A DNA stretch of 32,500 nt from Cryptomeria japonica (lineage: Eukaryota > Streptophyta > Pinopsida > Cupressales > Cupressaceae), in assembly GCF_030272615.1 (NCBI RefSeq), contig NW_026729351.1, positions 1-32,500 on the forward strand, given 5' to 3'. A program made the position numbers and the translations under genes. A model generated the notes under the pieces. The model was not told the DNA's origin and did no database searches. It was given only the letters and a program-made list of their open reading frames with translations. Of the stretch, positions 1 through 11,528 are shown in pieces. The first letter of the stretch is position 1. Each line of letters starts with the position of its first letter.

Positions 1-283
1 CCTCGCGTGCACCTTCGCCGCGGTGGGCACCATGGCGTGCACGAAGTCGGAGCCCGGTTTGCCCCGGGTGCGCACCTCGCGTGCACCTTCGCCGGGGTGG
101 GCACCTTGGTGTGCAGACCTTGGCTGGGTTGCGCGCCCTGGTGGGCACCATGGTGCGCACCAAGGAGCGCTCCGAAGTGTGCTCCAAGGTGCGGCCTGCA
201 CGAAGTCGGAGCCCGGTTTGCCCCGGGTGTGCACCTCGGGTGGGCACCTTGGTGCGCATGCCTTGCCTGGGCTGCGCACCAGG

Positions 284-1366
284 GCGGGCTCAAGATGGCA
301 CCCGCGTTCCTTTTTTTTCACTATCTTTCAAAACGGAAATTTTAAAATCTCATTTTTTTTTGCCTTTTTCTGGAAATTAGTGAAGGCAGCGCATCAAAGG
401 TGCGCACCTCGCTGCCCACCACGGTGCGCAACGCCGGTGGGCACCCGGGAGTGCTTCGAAGTGTGCTCCAAGGTGCTGCGTGCACGTTGTCGGAGCCCGG
501 TTTGCCCCGGGTGCGCACCTCGCGTGCACCTTCGTCGGGGTGGGCACCTTGGCTGGGTTTGCCCCGGCTGCGCTCCGAAGCGGGGTTATTGGAGCGCCGC
601 CTCTTTTTTTGTCGGAGCGTTTGGTGGGGTTTCTCGCATTGGCTCTTCCGAGGCCCGGTTGCCACCCTGGCGCGCACGAAGTCGGAAGTAGGGTTAATTG
701 CCCGGGTGCGCACCTTTGCCAGGGTGGGCACCTTACCTGGGCTGCGCACCAGGGCGGGCTCAAGATGGCACGCGCGTTCCGTTTTTTTCACTATCTTTCA
801 AAACGGAAATTTTAAAATCTCCTTTTTTTTTTGCCTTTTCTGGAAATTAGTGAAGGCAGCGCATCAAAGGTGCGCACCTCGCTGCCCACCTTGGTGTGCT
901 CTGAGGTGCGCACCCGGGAGCGCTACGAAGTGTGCTCCAAGGTGCGGCGTGCACGTTGTCGGAGCCCGGTTTGCCCCGGGTGCGCACCTCGCCTGCACCT
1001 TGGCCGGGGTGGGCACCTTGGCTGGGTTTGCCCAGGGTGCGCTCCGAAGCGGGGTTACTGGAGCGCCCCCTCTTTTTTTGTCAGAGCGTTTGGTGGGGTT
1101 TCTCGCATTGGCTCTTCCCAGGCCCGGTTGTTGGGTGCGCTCCCACCCTGGCGCGCGCGAAGTTGGAAGTTGGGTTAATTGCCCGGGGCGCGCACCTTCG
1201 CCAGGGTGGGCACCTTGGTGCGCACACCTTGGCTGGGCTGCGCACCAGGGCGGGCTCAAGATGGCACCAGCATTCCCTTTTTCTCACTATCTTTCAAAAC
1301 GGAAATTTTAAAATCTCGTTTTTTTTTTGCCTTTTATGGAAATTAGTGAAGGCATCGCATCAAAGG
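284..1366. repeat. T/A-rich island family in unit A
   Basis: These are islands of about 110 bp inside GC-rich repeat. Each runs from GGGCTCAAGATGGCAC through TTTTTTTCACTATCTTTC, GGAAATTTTAAAATCTC, T8-T10, TGCCTTTTCTGGAAATTAG to GCGCATCAAAGG. In unit A they lie at 284-400, 764-870 and 1251-1366, with a truncated one at 2291-2342 and a diverged one at 2978-3090. The function is unknown. AT-rich stretches of this kind could act as DNA-unwinding or matrix-attachment regions, which is speculation. Confidence 0.85.
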
Positions 1367-3090
1367 TGCGCACCTCGCTGCCCACCTTGGTGTGCTCCGA
1401 GGTGCCCACCACGGTGCGCAACGCCGGTGCGAACCCGGGAGCGCCCCGATGTGTGCTCCAAGGTGCGGCGTGCACGAAGTCGGACCCCGGTTTGCCCCGG
1501 GTGCGCACCTCGCGTGCACCTTGGTGCGCACACCTTGGCTGGGTTGCGCGGCCTGGTGGGCACCATGGTGCGCACCAAGGAGCGCTCCGAAGTGTGCTCC
1601 AAGGTGCGGCGTGCACGAAGTCGGAGCCCGGTTTGCCCCGGGTACGCACCTCGCGTGCACCTTCGCCGGGGTGGGCACCTCGGCTGGGTTGCGCGCCCTG
1701 GTGCGCACCAAGGAGCGCTCCGAAGTGTGCTCCAAGGTGCGGCGTGCACGAAGTCGGAGCCCGGTTTGCCCCGGGTGCGCACCTCGCGTGCACCTTCGGC
1801 GGGGTTGCGCGCCCTGGTGGGCACCATGGTGCGCACCAAGGAGCGCTCCGAAGTGTGCTCCAAGGTGCGGCGTGCACGAAGTCGGAGCCCGGTTTGCCCC
1901 GGGTGCGCACCTCGCGTGCACCTTCGGCGGGGTTGCGCGCCCTGGTGGGCACCATGGTGCGCACCAAGGAGCGCTCCGAAGTGTGCTCCAAGGTGCGGCG
2001 TGCACGAAGTCGGAGCCCGGTTTGCCCCGGGTGCGCACCTCGCGTGCACCTTCGCCGCGGTGGGCACCATGGCGTGCACGAAGTCGGAGCCCGGTTTGCC
2101 CCGGGTGCGCACCTCGCGTGCACCTTCGCCGGGGTGGGCACCTCGGCTGGGTTGCGCGCCCTGGTGCGCACCAAGGAGCGCTCCGAAGTGTGCTCCAAGG
2201 TGCGGCGTGCACGAAGTCGGAGCCCGGTTTGCCCCGGGTGCGCACCTCGCGTGCACCTTCGCCAGGGTGGGCACCTCGGTGCGCACACCTTCTCAATGTT
2301 TTCTTGCCTTTTCTGGAAATTGGTGAAGGCAGCGCATCAAAGGTGCGCACCTCGGTGTGCTCCGAGGTGCGAACCCGAGAGCGCTCCGAGGTGCCCACGA
2401 AGTCGAAAGTCGGGTTAATTGCATTGTTTTCCCCGGGTGCGCTCCGAGGTGCGCAACATCGGCGCGCACCAAGGAGGGCTCCGAAGTGTGCTCCAAGGTG
2501 CGCACGATGGCGTGCACCTCTGGTGCGCACGATTCGGAGCTCGGTTTGACCGGGGTGCGCACACCTTGGCTGGGTTGCGCACCTTTTGTGCGCTCCAAGG
2601 TGCGCACGAAGTCGGAGCTCGGTTTGCCCCGGGTGCGCACCTTCGCCAGGGTGCGCACCTTGATGCGCACGCCTTGGCTGGGCTGCGCACCTTGGTGGGC
2701 GCCATGGTGCGCACCTTTCGTGCGCTCCAAGGTGCGCACGAAGTCGGAGCTCGGTTTGCCCCGGGTGCGCACCTTGGTGGGCGCCATGGTGCACTCCGAG
2801 GTGCCCAAGATTGGTGCGCACCAAGGAGCGCTCCGAAGTGCGCTCCAAGGTGCGCGCGAAGTCGAAAGTTGGGTTAATTGTCCGGTTTGCCTCGGGTGCG
2901 CACCTTGCGTGCACCTTCGCCAGGGTGGGCGCCTTGGTGCGCACACCTTGGCTGGGCTGCGCACACCTTGGCACCCGCGTTTCCTTCATTTTAAATTTTT
3001 TTTTTTTACAATCTCTCAAGTGGGAAATTCTATAATCTCAACTTTTTTTGCCTTTTCAGGAAACTTTTGAATGGAGCGCATCATTGGTGC

Positions 3091-3500
3091 GCTCCGAAGT
3101 GTGCTCCAAAGCTCTCTCCAGCTGCGTGCACCTGCCCCGGCCGCGCACCCGGCCCCGCCCAGCTTCGCTCACCTGTCCCGGGCGTCTGGTGCGGAACCTT
3201 AGAGTAAGAAACATCACCGTGCACCTTGGCCAACGTGCGCGACTCGACCGAGCGCGCACTGGCCGAGGTGCACACCGATTTCACCTGGGTGCGCGCGCAG
3301 CACCTCGGGCGCACCGGGGTGCGCGCACAACGCCCGGGTTGCACCGTGGCCTGTGTGCTCGGGGCGCCTCGGGTGCGCGCTCGGTGTCGCCCCCGCGCGC
3401 GCGGTAGTGCGGGCAGCGCACCCCGGCCCGGCCCGGCCCCGACGAGAACGCAAACGGGCAAAAGGTTTATTCAAATAGCATTGCGATGCCCGGCGAAAAA
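3091..3500. other. GC-rich spacer 3' of 5S (units A, B, C)
   Basis: This GC-rich spacer lies downstream of the minus-strand 5S gene and is repeated at about 10965-11374 and 18901-19310. It contains GGTGCGC-type words and a CCCCGGCCCGGCCCGGCCCC stretch near 3420-3440. I see no RNA gene, coding region or promoter in it. Apparent frames through it have no recognisable domain. Confidence 0.7.
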
Positions 3501-3502
3501 CT

Positions 3503-3508
3503 AAAAAA
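3503..3508 (-). terminator. Pol III terminator of 5S copy A
   Basis: The plus strand has A6 directly next to the 5S 3' end, which is T6 on the transcribed strand. A second T5 run follows two bases later (3496-3500) and could act as a backup. T runs of four or more terminate Pol III in plants. Confidence 0.85.
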
Positions 3509-3626
3509 GGGTGCAACACCGGGACTTCCCGGGAGGTCACCCATCCCAGTACTACTCCGGCCCAAGCGCGCTTAACTGCGGAGTTCTGATGGGATCCGGT
3601 GCACTAACGCTGGTATGATCGCACCC
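3509..3626 (-). rRNA. 5S ribosomal RNA, copy A
   Basis: Structural RNA of the large ribosomal subunit, transcribed by RNA polymerase III. Read on the minus strand, the 118 nt begin GGGTGCGATCATACCAGC and end GGTGTTGCACCC, so the two ends pair as helix I. The internal control region is intact: box A around AGTTAAGCGCGCTTGGG (nt 50-66), the intermediate element, and box C around GGATGGGTGACCTCCCGGGA (nt 81-100). The GGATCCCATCAGAACTCCG stretch is typical of plants. A T6 terminator follows immediately, and the base at -1 is C, as in other plant 5S genes. It lies inside a 45S spacer repeat and is antisense to the Pol I promoters at 22-26 kb. Nothing in the gene suggests inactivation. Confidence 0.97.
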
Positions 3627-4020
3627 GTTATGAGCTTGTCGCAGTGTGTACTTAGCAAACCGCGACCCACGTGCGAATCCACCCCGGCCACCCACCCCCG
3701 TCGAGGTGCACACCCTCCCTCGCGAAGTGCGCCCCGTTCGCCAAGTGTGAGCCCTGCCCGGGTGCGCGCACCTTGCTAGGGCGTCGGGTGTGCACCCGGC
3801 CCGGCCTACGTGCGTGCACCTGTAGGGGGCGTCGTGTGCGTGCAGTGTCCCGTCTGCAACGCGGTGCCCACACACCACCTCGGGCGCAACGACCTGCGCT
3901 CACATGTGGGCCGAGTGCACCTTGGTGCATGTTCGGGGCGCCTCGGGTGCACGCTCGATCTTGCCCCGGTGCACCAAGGCGCTCGGTTTGCCCCGGGTGC
4001 GCACTTGGTGCAAGGTGGGC
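3627..4020. other. GC-rich 5S upstream spacer (units A, B, C)
   Basis: This is the spacer upstream of the minus-strand 5S gene, repeated at about 11501-11894 and 19437-19830. The first 60 bp next to the gene are less GC-rich and hold the TAAGTA element. The rest is rich in GTGCACC and CGGGTGC words. I see no other gene. Confidence 0.7.
3649..3654 (-). promoter_or_regulatory. TATA-like element of 5S copy A
   Basis: TAAGTA occupies exactly -28 to -23 relative to the 5S start, where angiosperm 5S genes carry a TATA-like box. It is a weak match to TATATA and its use is inferred from position. The base at -1 is C, as in other plant 5S genes. Confidence 0.45.
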
Positions 4021-4400
4021 ACCCAAAATAGGGATCAAGCACCAAAACACAAGTTTCGGGATGCAAAATGGGACCCAAGGACCACAAATGCGTTCCAAGA
4101 CCCATGATGGGTCCACGAGAACAAAAATGTGTTCCGAGACTTAATAAACAAATATTGGGTTTTAGGAGAAGAAACATGCTCTGATGCCCAAAACGAGAAT
4201 CGACCCCGAAAAGGCCACAGGCCAAAAGTGGGATGCGAGACAAAAAAAAATGGGACCCGAGGACCAAAATTGGGTTCCCAGGTCGAAGACAGGGCAACCG
4301 GACAAGAAACGACCTCTAAGGCTCGAAATGAGTCCCGACGACTAAAACTTGACAAGAAGCACCCATCAGGCACCCAACTCGACACCCATGGGATGCCGAC
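4021..4400. repeat. A-rich degenerate block (units A, B, C)
   Basis: Composition shifts to A-rich plus strand at the end of the 5S upstream spacer. Short degenerate words recur, such as GGGACCCAAGGACCA, GGGACCCGAGGACCA and GTTCCAAGACC, about 30-45 bp apart. Copies lie at about 11895-12274 and 19831-20210. No gene is evident and its role is unknown. Confidence 0.6.
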
Positions 4401-4880
4401 CCACCCGGGCTTCCACCTAGCACACCTTGGCACCCACCCACCCTCGCACCCAACCTCGCACCCAACTTAGCACCTTTGAACCCACATTGGCACTCACCCT
4501 GACCCTGGCACCTTGGAACCCACATTGGCACTCACCTTGACCCTGGCACCCACCTTTGCACTCACCTTGGGACCCACCCTGGCTCCCACCTCGGCACCCA
4601 CCCAGACACCCACCTTGGTTCCTTGGCACCCACCTTGGATCCTTGGCACCCACCCCGACACCCACCTTGGCACGCAACTTGGCTACTTGCCACCCACCTT
4701 GGCTCCTTGACGCCCACCCCGACAACCACCCCGTGACCTACCCTGGCTAGGGTTGGTGCACACCCACCCTGGTGCCCACCTTGGCACCCACCCTATGACC
4801 CACCTTGGCACGCACCTTAGTACCCACCCCGTTACCCACCCTAGGACCCACCCCGTGACCCACCTTGGCCAGGGTGGGTG
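4400..4880. repeat. C-rich CACCCACCTTGG block, unit A
   Basis: This is a degenerate repeat of 10-20 bp words such as CACCCACCTTGG, CACCCACCCTGG and GACCCACCTTGG. The minus strand is G-rich. At 4433-4451 four C3 runs are separated by 1, 1 and 5 bases, which makes a canonical G-quadruplex motif on the minus strand. The block abuts the unit junction at 4880/4881. Confidence 0.85.
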
Positions 4881-4917
4881 CCTTGGTGCGCACAACTTGC
4901 CTGGGCTGCACACCAGG

Positions 4918-7900
4918 GCGGGCTCAAGATGGCACCCGCGTTCCGTTTTTTTCACTATCTTTCAAAACGGAAATTTTAAAATCTCATTTTTTTCTTTTTT
5001 TTGCCTTTTCTGGAAATTAGTGAAGGCAGCGCATCAAAGGTGCGCAATGCTGGTGCGAACCCGGGAGCGCTCCGATGTGTGCTCCAAGGTGCGGCGTGCA
5101 CGAAGTCCGAGCCCGGTTTGCCCCGGGTGCGCACCTCGCGTGCACCTTCGCCGGGGTGAGCACCTTGGCTGGGTTGCGCGCCCTGGTGCGTACCAAGGAG
5201 CGCTCTGAAGTGTGCTCCAAGGTGCGGCGTGCACGAAGTCGGAGCCCGGTTTGCCCCGGGTGTGCACCTCGGGTGCGCACCTCGCGTGCACCTTCGCTGC
5301 GGTGGGCACCTTGGCTGGGTTGCGCGCCTTGGTGGGCACCATGCAGTGCACGAAGTCGGAGCCCGGTTTGCCCCGGGCGCGCACCTCCGCCAGGGTGGGC
5401 ACCTTGGTGCGCACAACTTGCCTGGGCTGCGCATCAGGAAGGGCTCAAGATGGCACCCGCGTTCCGTTTTTTTCACTATCTTTCAGAACGGAAATTTTAA
5501 AATATCGTTTTTTTTTGCCTTTTCTGGAAATTAGTGAAGGCAGCGCATCAAAGGTGCGCAACGCTGGTGCGAACCTGGGAGCGCTCCGATGTGTGCTCCA
5601 AGGTGCGGCGTGCACGAAGTCGGAGCCCGGTTTGCCTCGGGTGCGCCCTGGTGGGCACCATGGTGCGCACCAAGGAGCGCTCCGAAGTGTGCTCCAAGGT
5701 GCGGCCTGCACGAAGTCGGAGCCCGGTTTGCCCCGGGTGTGCACCTCGGGTGGGCACCTTGGTGCGCATGCCTTGCCTGGGCTGCGCACCAGGGCGGGCT
5801 CAAGATGGCACCCGCGTTCCTTTTTTTTCACTATCTTTCAAAACGGAAATTTTAAAATCTCATTTTTTTTTGCCTTTTTCTGGAAATTAGTGAAGGCAGC
5901 GCATCAAAGGTGCGCACCTCGCTGCCCACCACGGTGCGCAACGCCGGTGGGCACCCGGGAGTGCTTCGAAGTGTGCTCCAAGGTGCTGCGTGCACGTTGT
6001 CGGAGCCCGGTTTGCCCCGGGTGCGCACCTCGCGTGCACCTTCGTCGGGGTGGGCACCTTGGCTTGGTTTGCCCCGGCTGCGCTCCGAAGCGGGGTTATT
6101 GGAGCGCCGCCTCTTTTTTTGTCGGAGCGTTTGGTGGGGTTTCTCGCATTGGCTCTTCCGAGGCCCGGTTGCCACCCTGGCGCGCACGAAGTCGGAAGTA
6201 GGGTTAATTGCCCGGGTGCGCACCTTTGCCAGGGTGGCACCTTACCTGGGCTGCGCACCAGGGCGGGCTCAAGATGGCACGCGCGTTCCGTTTTTTTCAC
6301 TATCTTTCAAAACGGAAATTTTAAAATCTCCTTTTTTTTTTGCCTTTTCTGGAAATTAGTGAAGGCAGCGCATCAAAGGTGCGCACCTCGCTGCCCACCT
6401 TGGTGTGCTCTGAGGTGCGCACCCGGGAGCGCTACGAAGTGTGCTCCAAGGTGCGGCGTGCACGTTGTCGGAGCCCGGTTTGCCCCGGGTGCGCACCTCG
6501 CCTGCACCTTGGCCGGGGTGGGCACCTTGGCTGGGTTTGCCCAGGGTGCGCTCCGAAGCGGGGTTACTGGAGCGCCCCCTCTTTTTTTGTCAGAGAGTTT
6601 GGTGGGGTTTCTCGCATTGGCTCTTCCCAGGCCCGGTTGTTGGGTGCGCTCCCACCCTGGCGCGCGCGAAGTTGGAAGTTGGGTTAATTGCCCGGGCGCG
6701 CACCTTCGCCAGGGTGGGCACCTTGGTGCGCAAACCTTGGCTGGGCTGCGCACCAGGGCGGGCTCAAGATGGCACCAGCATTCCCTTTTTCTCACTATCT
6801 TTCAAAACGGAAATTTTAAAATCTCGTTTTTTTTTTGCCTTTTATGGAAATTAGTGAAGGCATCGCATCAAAGGTGCGCACCTCGCTGCCCACCTTGGTG
6901 TGCTCCGAGGTGCCCACCACGGTGCGCAACGCCGGTGCGAACCCGGGAGCGCCCCGATGTGTGCTCCAAGGTGCGGCGTGCACGAAGTCGGACCCCGGTT
7001 TGCCCCGGGTGCGCACCTCGCGTGCACCTTGGTGCGCACACCTTGGCTGGGTTGCGCGGCCTGGTGGGCACCATGGTGCGCACCAAGGAGCGCTCCGAAG
7101 TGTGCTCCAAGGTGCGGCGTGCACGAAGTCGGAGCCCGGTTTGCCCCGGGTGCGCACCTTCGCCGCGGTGGGCACCATGGCGTGCACGAAGTCGGAGCCC
7201 GGTTTGCCCCGGGTGCGCACCTCGCGTGCACCTTCGCCGGGGTGGGCACCTCGGCTGGGTTGCGCGCCCTGGTGCGCACCAAGGAGCGCTCTGAAGTGTG
7301 CTCCAAGGTGCGGCGTGCACGAAGTCGGAGCCCGGTTTGCCCCGGGTGTGCACCTCGGGTGCGCACCTCGCGTGCACCTTCGCTGCGGTGGGCACCTTGG
7401 CTGGGTTGCGCGCCTTGGTGGGCACCATGCAGTGCACGAAGTCGGAGCCCGGATTGCCCCGGGCGCGCACCTCCGCCAGGGTGGGCACCTTGGTGCGCAC
7501 AACTTGCCTGGGCTGCGCACCAGGAAGGGCTCAAGATGGCACCCGCGTTCCGTTTTTTTCACTATCTTTCAGAACGGAAATTTTAAAATCTCGTTTTTTT
7601 TTTGCCTTTTCTGGAAATTAGTGAAGGCAGCGCATCAAAGGTGCGCAACGCTGGTGCGAACCTGGGAGCGCTCCGATGTGTGCTCCAAGGTGCGGCGTGC
7701 ACGAAGTCGGACCCCGGTTTGCCCCGGGTGCGCACCTCGCGTGCACCTTGGTGCGCACACCTTGGCTGGGTTGCGCGCCCTGGTGGGCACCATGGTGCGC
7801 ACCAAGGAGCGCTCCGAAGTGTGCTCCAAGGTGCGGCGTGCACGAAGTCGGAGCCCGGTTTGCCCCGGGTGCGCACCTCGCGTGCACCTTCGCCGCGGTG

Positions 7901-10900
7901 GGCACCATGGCGTGCACGAAGTCGGAGCCCGGTTTGCCCCGGGTGCGCACCTCGCGTGCACCTTCGCCGGGGTGGGCACCTTGGTGTGCAGACCTTGGCT
8001 GGGTTGCGCGCCCTGGTGGGCACCATGGTGCGCACCAAGGAGCGCTCCGAAGTGTGCTCCAAGGTGCGGCCTGCACGAAGTCGGAGCCCGGTTTGCCCCG
8101 GGTGTGCACCTCGGGTGGGCACCTTGGTGCGCATGCCTTGCCTGGGCTGCGCACCAGGGCGGGCTCAAGATGGCACCCGCGTTCCTTTTTTTTCACTATC
8201 TTTCAAAACGGAAATTTTAAAATCTCATTTTTTTTTGCCTTTTTCTGGAAATTAGTGAAGGCAGCGCATCAAAGGTGCGCACCTCGCTGCCCACCACGGT
8301 GCGCAACGCCGGTGGGCACCCGGGAGTGCTTCGAAGTGTGCTCCAAGGTGCTGCGTGCACGTTGTCGGAGCCCGGTTTGCCCCGGGTGCGCACCTCGCGT
8401 GCACCTTCGTCGGGGTGGGCACCTTGGCTGGGTTTGCCCCGGCTGCGCTCCGAAGCGGGGTTATTGGAGCGCCGCCTCTTTTTTTGTCGGAGCGTTTGGT
8501 GGGGTTTCTCGCATTGGCTCTTCCGAGGCCCGGTTGCCACCCTGGCGCGCACGAAGTCGGAAGTAGGGTTAATTGCCCGGGTGCGCACCTTTGCCAGGGT
8601 GGGCACCTTACCTGGGCTGCGCACCAGGGCGGGCTCAAGATGGCACGCGCGTTCCGTTTTTTTCACTATCTTTCAAAACGGAAATTTTAAAATCTCCTTT
8701 TTTTTTTGCCTTTTCTGGAAATTAGTGAAGGCAGCGCATCAAAGGTGCGCACCTCGCTGCCCACCTTGGTGTGCTCTGAGGTGCGCACCCGGGAGCGCTA
8801 CGAAGTGTGCTCCAAGGTGCGGCGTGCACGTTGTCGGAGCCCGGTTTGCCCCGGGTGCGCACCTCGCCTGCACCTTGGCCGGGGTGGGCACCTTGGCTGG
8901 GTTTGCCCAGGGTGCGCTCCGAAGCGGGGTTACTGGAGCGCCCCCTCTTTTTTTGTCAGAGCGTTTGGTGGGGTTTCTCGCATTGGCTCTTCCCAGGCCC
9001 GGTTGTTGGGTGCGCTCCCACCCTGGCGCGCGCGAAGTTGGAAGTTGGGTTAATTGCCCGGGCGCGCACCTTCGCCAGGGTGGGCACCTTGGTGCGCACA
9101 CCTTGGCTGGGCTGCGCACCAGGGCGGGCTCAAGATGGCACCAGCATTCCCTTTTTCTCACTATCTTTCAAAACGGAAATTTTAAAATCTCGTTTTTTTT
9201 TTGCCTTTTATGGAAATTAGTGAAGGCATCGCATCAAAGGTGCGCACCTCGCTGCCCACCTTGGTGTGCTCCGAGGTGCCCACCACGGTGCGCAACGCCG
9301 GTGCGAACCCGGGAGCGCCCCGATGTGTGCTCCAAGGTGCGGCGTGCACGAAGTCGGACCCCGGTTTGCCCCGGGTGCGCACCTCGCGTGCACCTTGGTG
9401 CGCACACCTTGGCTGGGTTGCGCGGCCTGGTGGGCACCATGGTGCGCACCAAGGAGCGCTCCGAAGTGTGCTCCAAGGTGCGGCGTGCACGAAGTCGGAG
9501 CCCGGTTTGCCCCGGGTACGCACCTCGCGTGCACCTTCGCCGGGGTGGGCACCTCGGCTGGGTTGCGCGCCCTGGTGCGCACCAAGGAGCGCTCCGAAGT
9601 GTGCTCCAAGGTGCGGCGTGCACGAAGTCGGAGCCCGGTTTGCCCCGGGTGCGCACCTCGCGTGCACCTTCGGCGGGGTTGCGCGCCCTGGTGGGCACCA
9701 TGGTGCGCACCAAGGAGCGCTCCGAAGTGTGCTCCAAGGTGCGGCGTGCACGAAGTCGGAGCCCGGTTTGCCCCGGGTGCGCACCTCGCGTGCACCTTCG
9801 GCGGGGTTGCGCGCCCTGGTGGGCACCATGGTGCGCACCAAGGAGCGCTCCGAAGTGTGCTCCAAGGTGCGGCGTGCACGAAGTCGGAGCCCGGTTTGCC
9901 CCGGGTGCGCACCTCGCGTGCACCTTCGCCGCGGTGGGCACCATGGCGTGCACGAAGTCGGAGCCCGGTTTGCCCCGGGTGCGCACCTCGCGTGCACCTT
10001 CGCCGGGGTGGGCACCTCGGCTGGGTTGCGCGCCCTGGTGCGCACCAAGGAGCGCTCCGAAGTGTGCTCCAAGGTGCGGCGTGCACGAAGTCGGAGCCCG
10101 GTTTGCCCCGGGTGCGCACCTCGCGTGCACCTTCGCCAGGGTGGGCACCTCGGTGCGCACACCTTCTCAATGTTTTCTTGCCTTTTCTGGAAATTGGTGA
10201 AGGCAGCGCATCAAAGGTGCGCACCTCGGTGTGCTCCGAGGTGCGAACCCGAGAGCGCTCCGAGGTGCCCACGAAGTCGAAAGTCGGGTTAATTGCATTG
10301 TTTTCCCCGGGTGCGCTCCGAGGTGCGCAACATCGGCGCGCACCAAGGAGGGCTCCGAAGTGTGCTCCAAGGTGCGCACGATGGCGTGCACCTCTGGTGC
10401 GCACGATTCGGAGCTCGGTTTGACCGGGGTGCGCACACCTTGGCTGGGTTGCGCACCTTTTGTGCGCTCCAAGGTGCGCACGAAGTCGGAGCTCGGTTTG
10501 CCCCGGGTGCGCACCTTCGCCAGGGTGCGCACCTTGATGCGCACGCCTTGGCTGGGCTGCGCACCTTGGTGGGCGCCATGGTGCGCACCTTTCGTGCGCT
10601 CCAAGGTGCGCACGAAGTCGGAGCTCGGTTTGCCCCGGGTGCGCACCTTGGTGGGCGCCATGGTGCACTCCGAGGTGCCCAAGATTGGTGCGCACCAAGG
10701 AGCGCTCCGAAGTGCGCTCCAAGGTGCGCGCGAAGTCGAAAGTTGGGTTAATTGTCCGGTTTGCCTCGGGTGCGCACCTTGCGTGCACCTTCGCCAGGGT
10801 GGGCGCCTTGGTGCGCACACCTTGGCTGGGCTGCGCACACCTTGGCACCCGCGTTTCCTTCATTTTAAATTTTTTTTTTTTACAATCTCTCAAGTGGGAA

Positions 10901-10964
10901 ATTCTATAATCTCAACTTTTTTTGCCTTTTCAGGAAACTTTTGAATGGAGCGCATCATTGGTGC
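4918..10964. repeat. T/A-rich island family in unit B
   Basis: Copies lie at about 4918-5040, 5441-5554, 5794-5910, 6263-6379, 6758-6874, 7526-7641, 8159-8275, 8639-8745 and 9125-9240. A truncated copy is at 10165-10216 and a diverged copy at 10852-10964. Flanks vary: CAAGATGGCACCC, CAAGATGGCACGC and CAAGATGGCACCA subtypes recur in fixed order. That shows the whole unit was amplified as a block. Confidence 0.85.
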
Positions 10965-11376
10965 GCTCCGAAGTGTGCTCCAAAGCTCTCTCCAGCTGCG
11001 TGCACCTGCCCCGGCCGCGCACCCGGCCCCGCCCAGCTTCGCTCACCTGTCCCGGGCGTCTGGTGCGGAACCTTAGAGTAAGAAACATCACCGTGCACCT
11101 TGGCCAACGTGCGCGACTCGACCGAGCGCGCACTGGCCGAGGTGCACACCGATTTCACCTGGGTGCGCGCGCAGCACCTCGGGCGCACCGGGGTGCGCGC
11201 ACAACGCCCGGGTTGCACCGTGGCCTGTGTGCTCGGGGCGCCTCGGGTGCGCGCTCGGTGTCGCCCCCGCGCGCGCGGTAGTGCGGGCAGCGCACCCCGG
11301 CCCGGCCCGGCCCCGACGAGAACGCAAACGGGCAAAAGGTTTATTCAAATAGCATTGCGATGCCCGGCGAAAAACT

Positions 11377-11382
11377 AAAAAA
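11377..11382 (-). terminator. Pol III terminator of 5S copy B
   Basis: T6 lies immediately 3' of the 5S copy at 11383-11500 on the minus strand, with a second T5 run at 11370-11374. The arrangement matches the other two copies. Confidence 0.85.
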
Positions 11383-11500
11383 GGGTGCAACACCGGGACT
11401 TCCCGGGAGGTCACCCATCCCAGTACTACTCCGGCCCAAGCGCGCTTAACTGCGGAGTTCTGATGGGATCCGGTGCACTAACGCTGGTATGATCGCACCC
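11383..11500 (-). rRNA. 5S ribosomal RNA, copy B
   Basis: The sequence is identical to the 5S copy at 3509-3626, offset by 7874 bp, with the same flanks, T6 terminator and upstream element. It is carried by the complete higher-order unit B. All internal control boxes are intact and nt 19 is G, which can pair with C59 in helix II. I infer a functional gene; expression cannot be seen from sequence. Confidence 0.97.
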
Positions 11501-11522
11501 GTTATGAGCTTGTCGCAGTGTG

Positions 11523-11528
11523 TACTTA
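11523..11528 (-). promoter_or_regulatory. TATA-like element of 5S copy B
   Basis: TAAGTA lies at -28 to -23 of the 5S copy at 11383-11500, identical in sequence and spacing to the element upstream of copy A. Confidence 0.45.

Larger units (their letters stand above)
1..4880. repeat. Higher-order IGS repeat, unit A (right 4.88 kb)
   Basis: This is the right part of a unit that starts left of the window. It aligns with 7876-12754 almost base for base; the only difference I found is one extra G near 1194. Its order is a GC-rich palindrome field with T-rich islands (1-3090), a GC-rich spacer (3091-3500), the 5S gene, a GC-rich 5S upstream spacer (3627-4020), an A-rich block (4021-4400) and a C-rich block (4400-4880). 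Open frames occur on both strands and overlap in all frames. They are a by-product of GC-rich repeats. Confidence 0.95.

Noticed and set aside
300-360. T8-T10 runs in the islands as Pol III terminators for 5S read-through
   Set aside because: The T runs are on the plus strand, while 5S is transcribed from the minus strand, where these runs read as A. They cannot terminate those transcripts.
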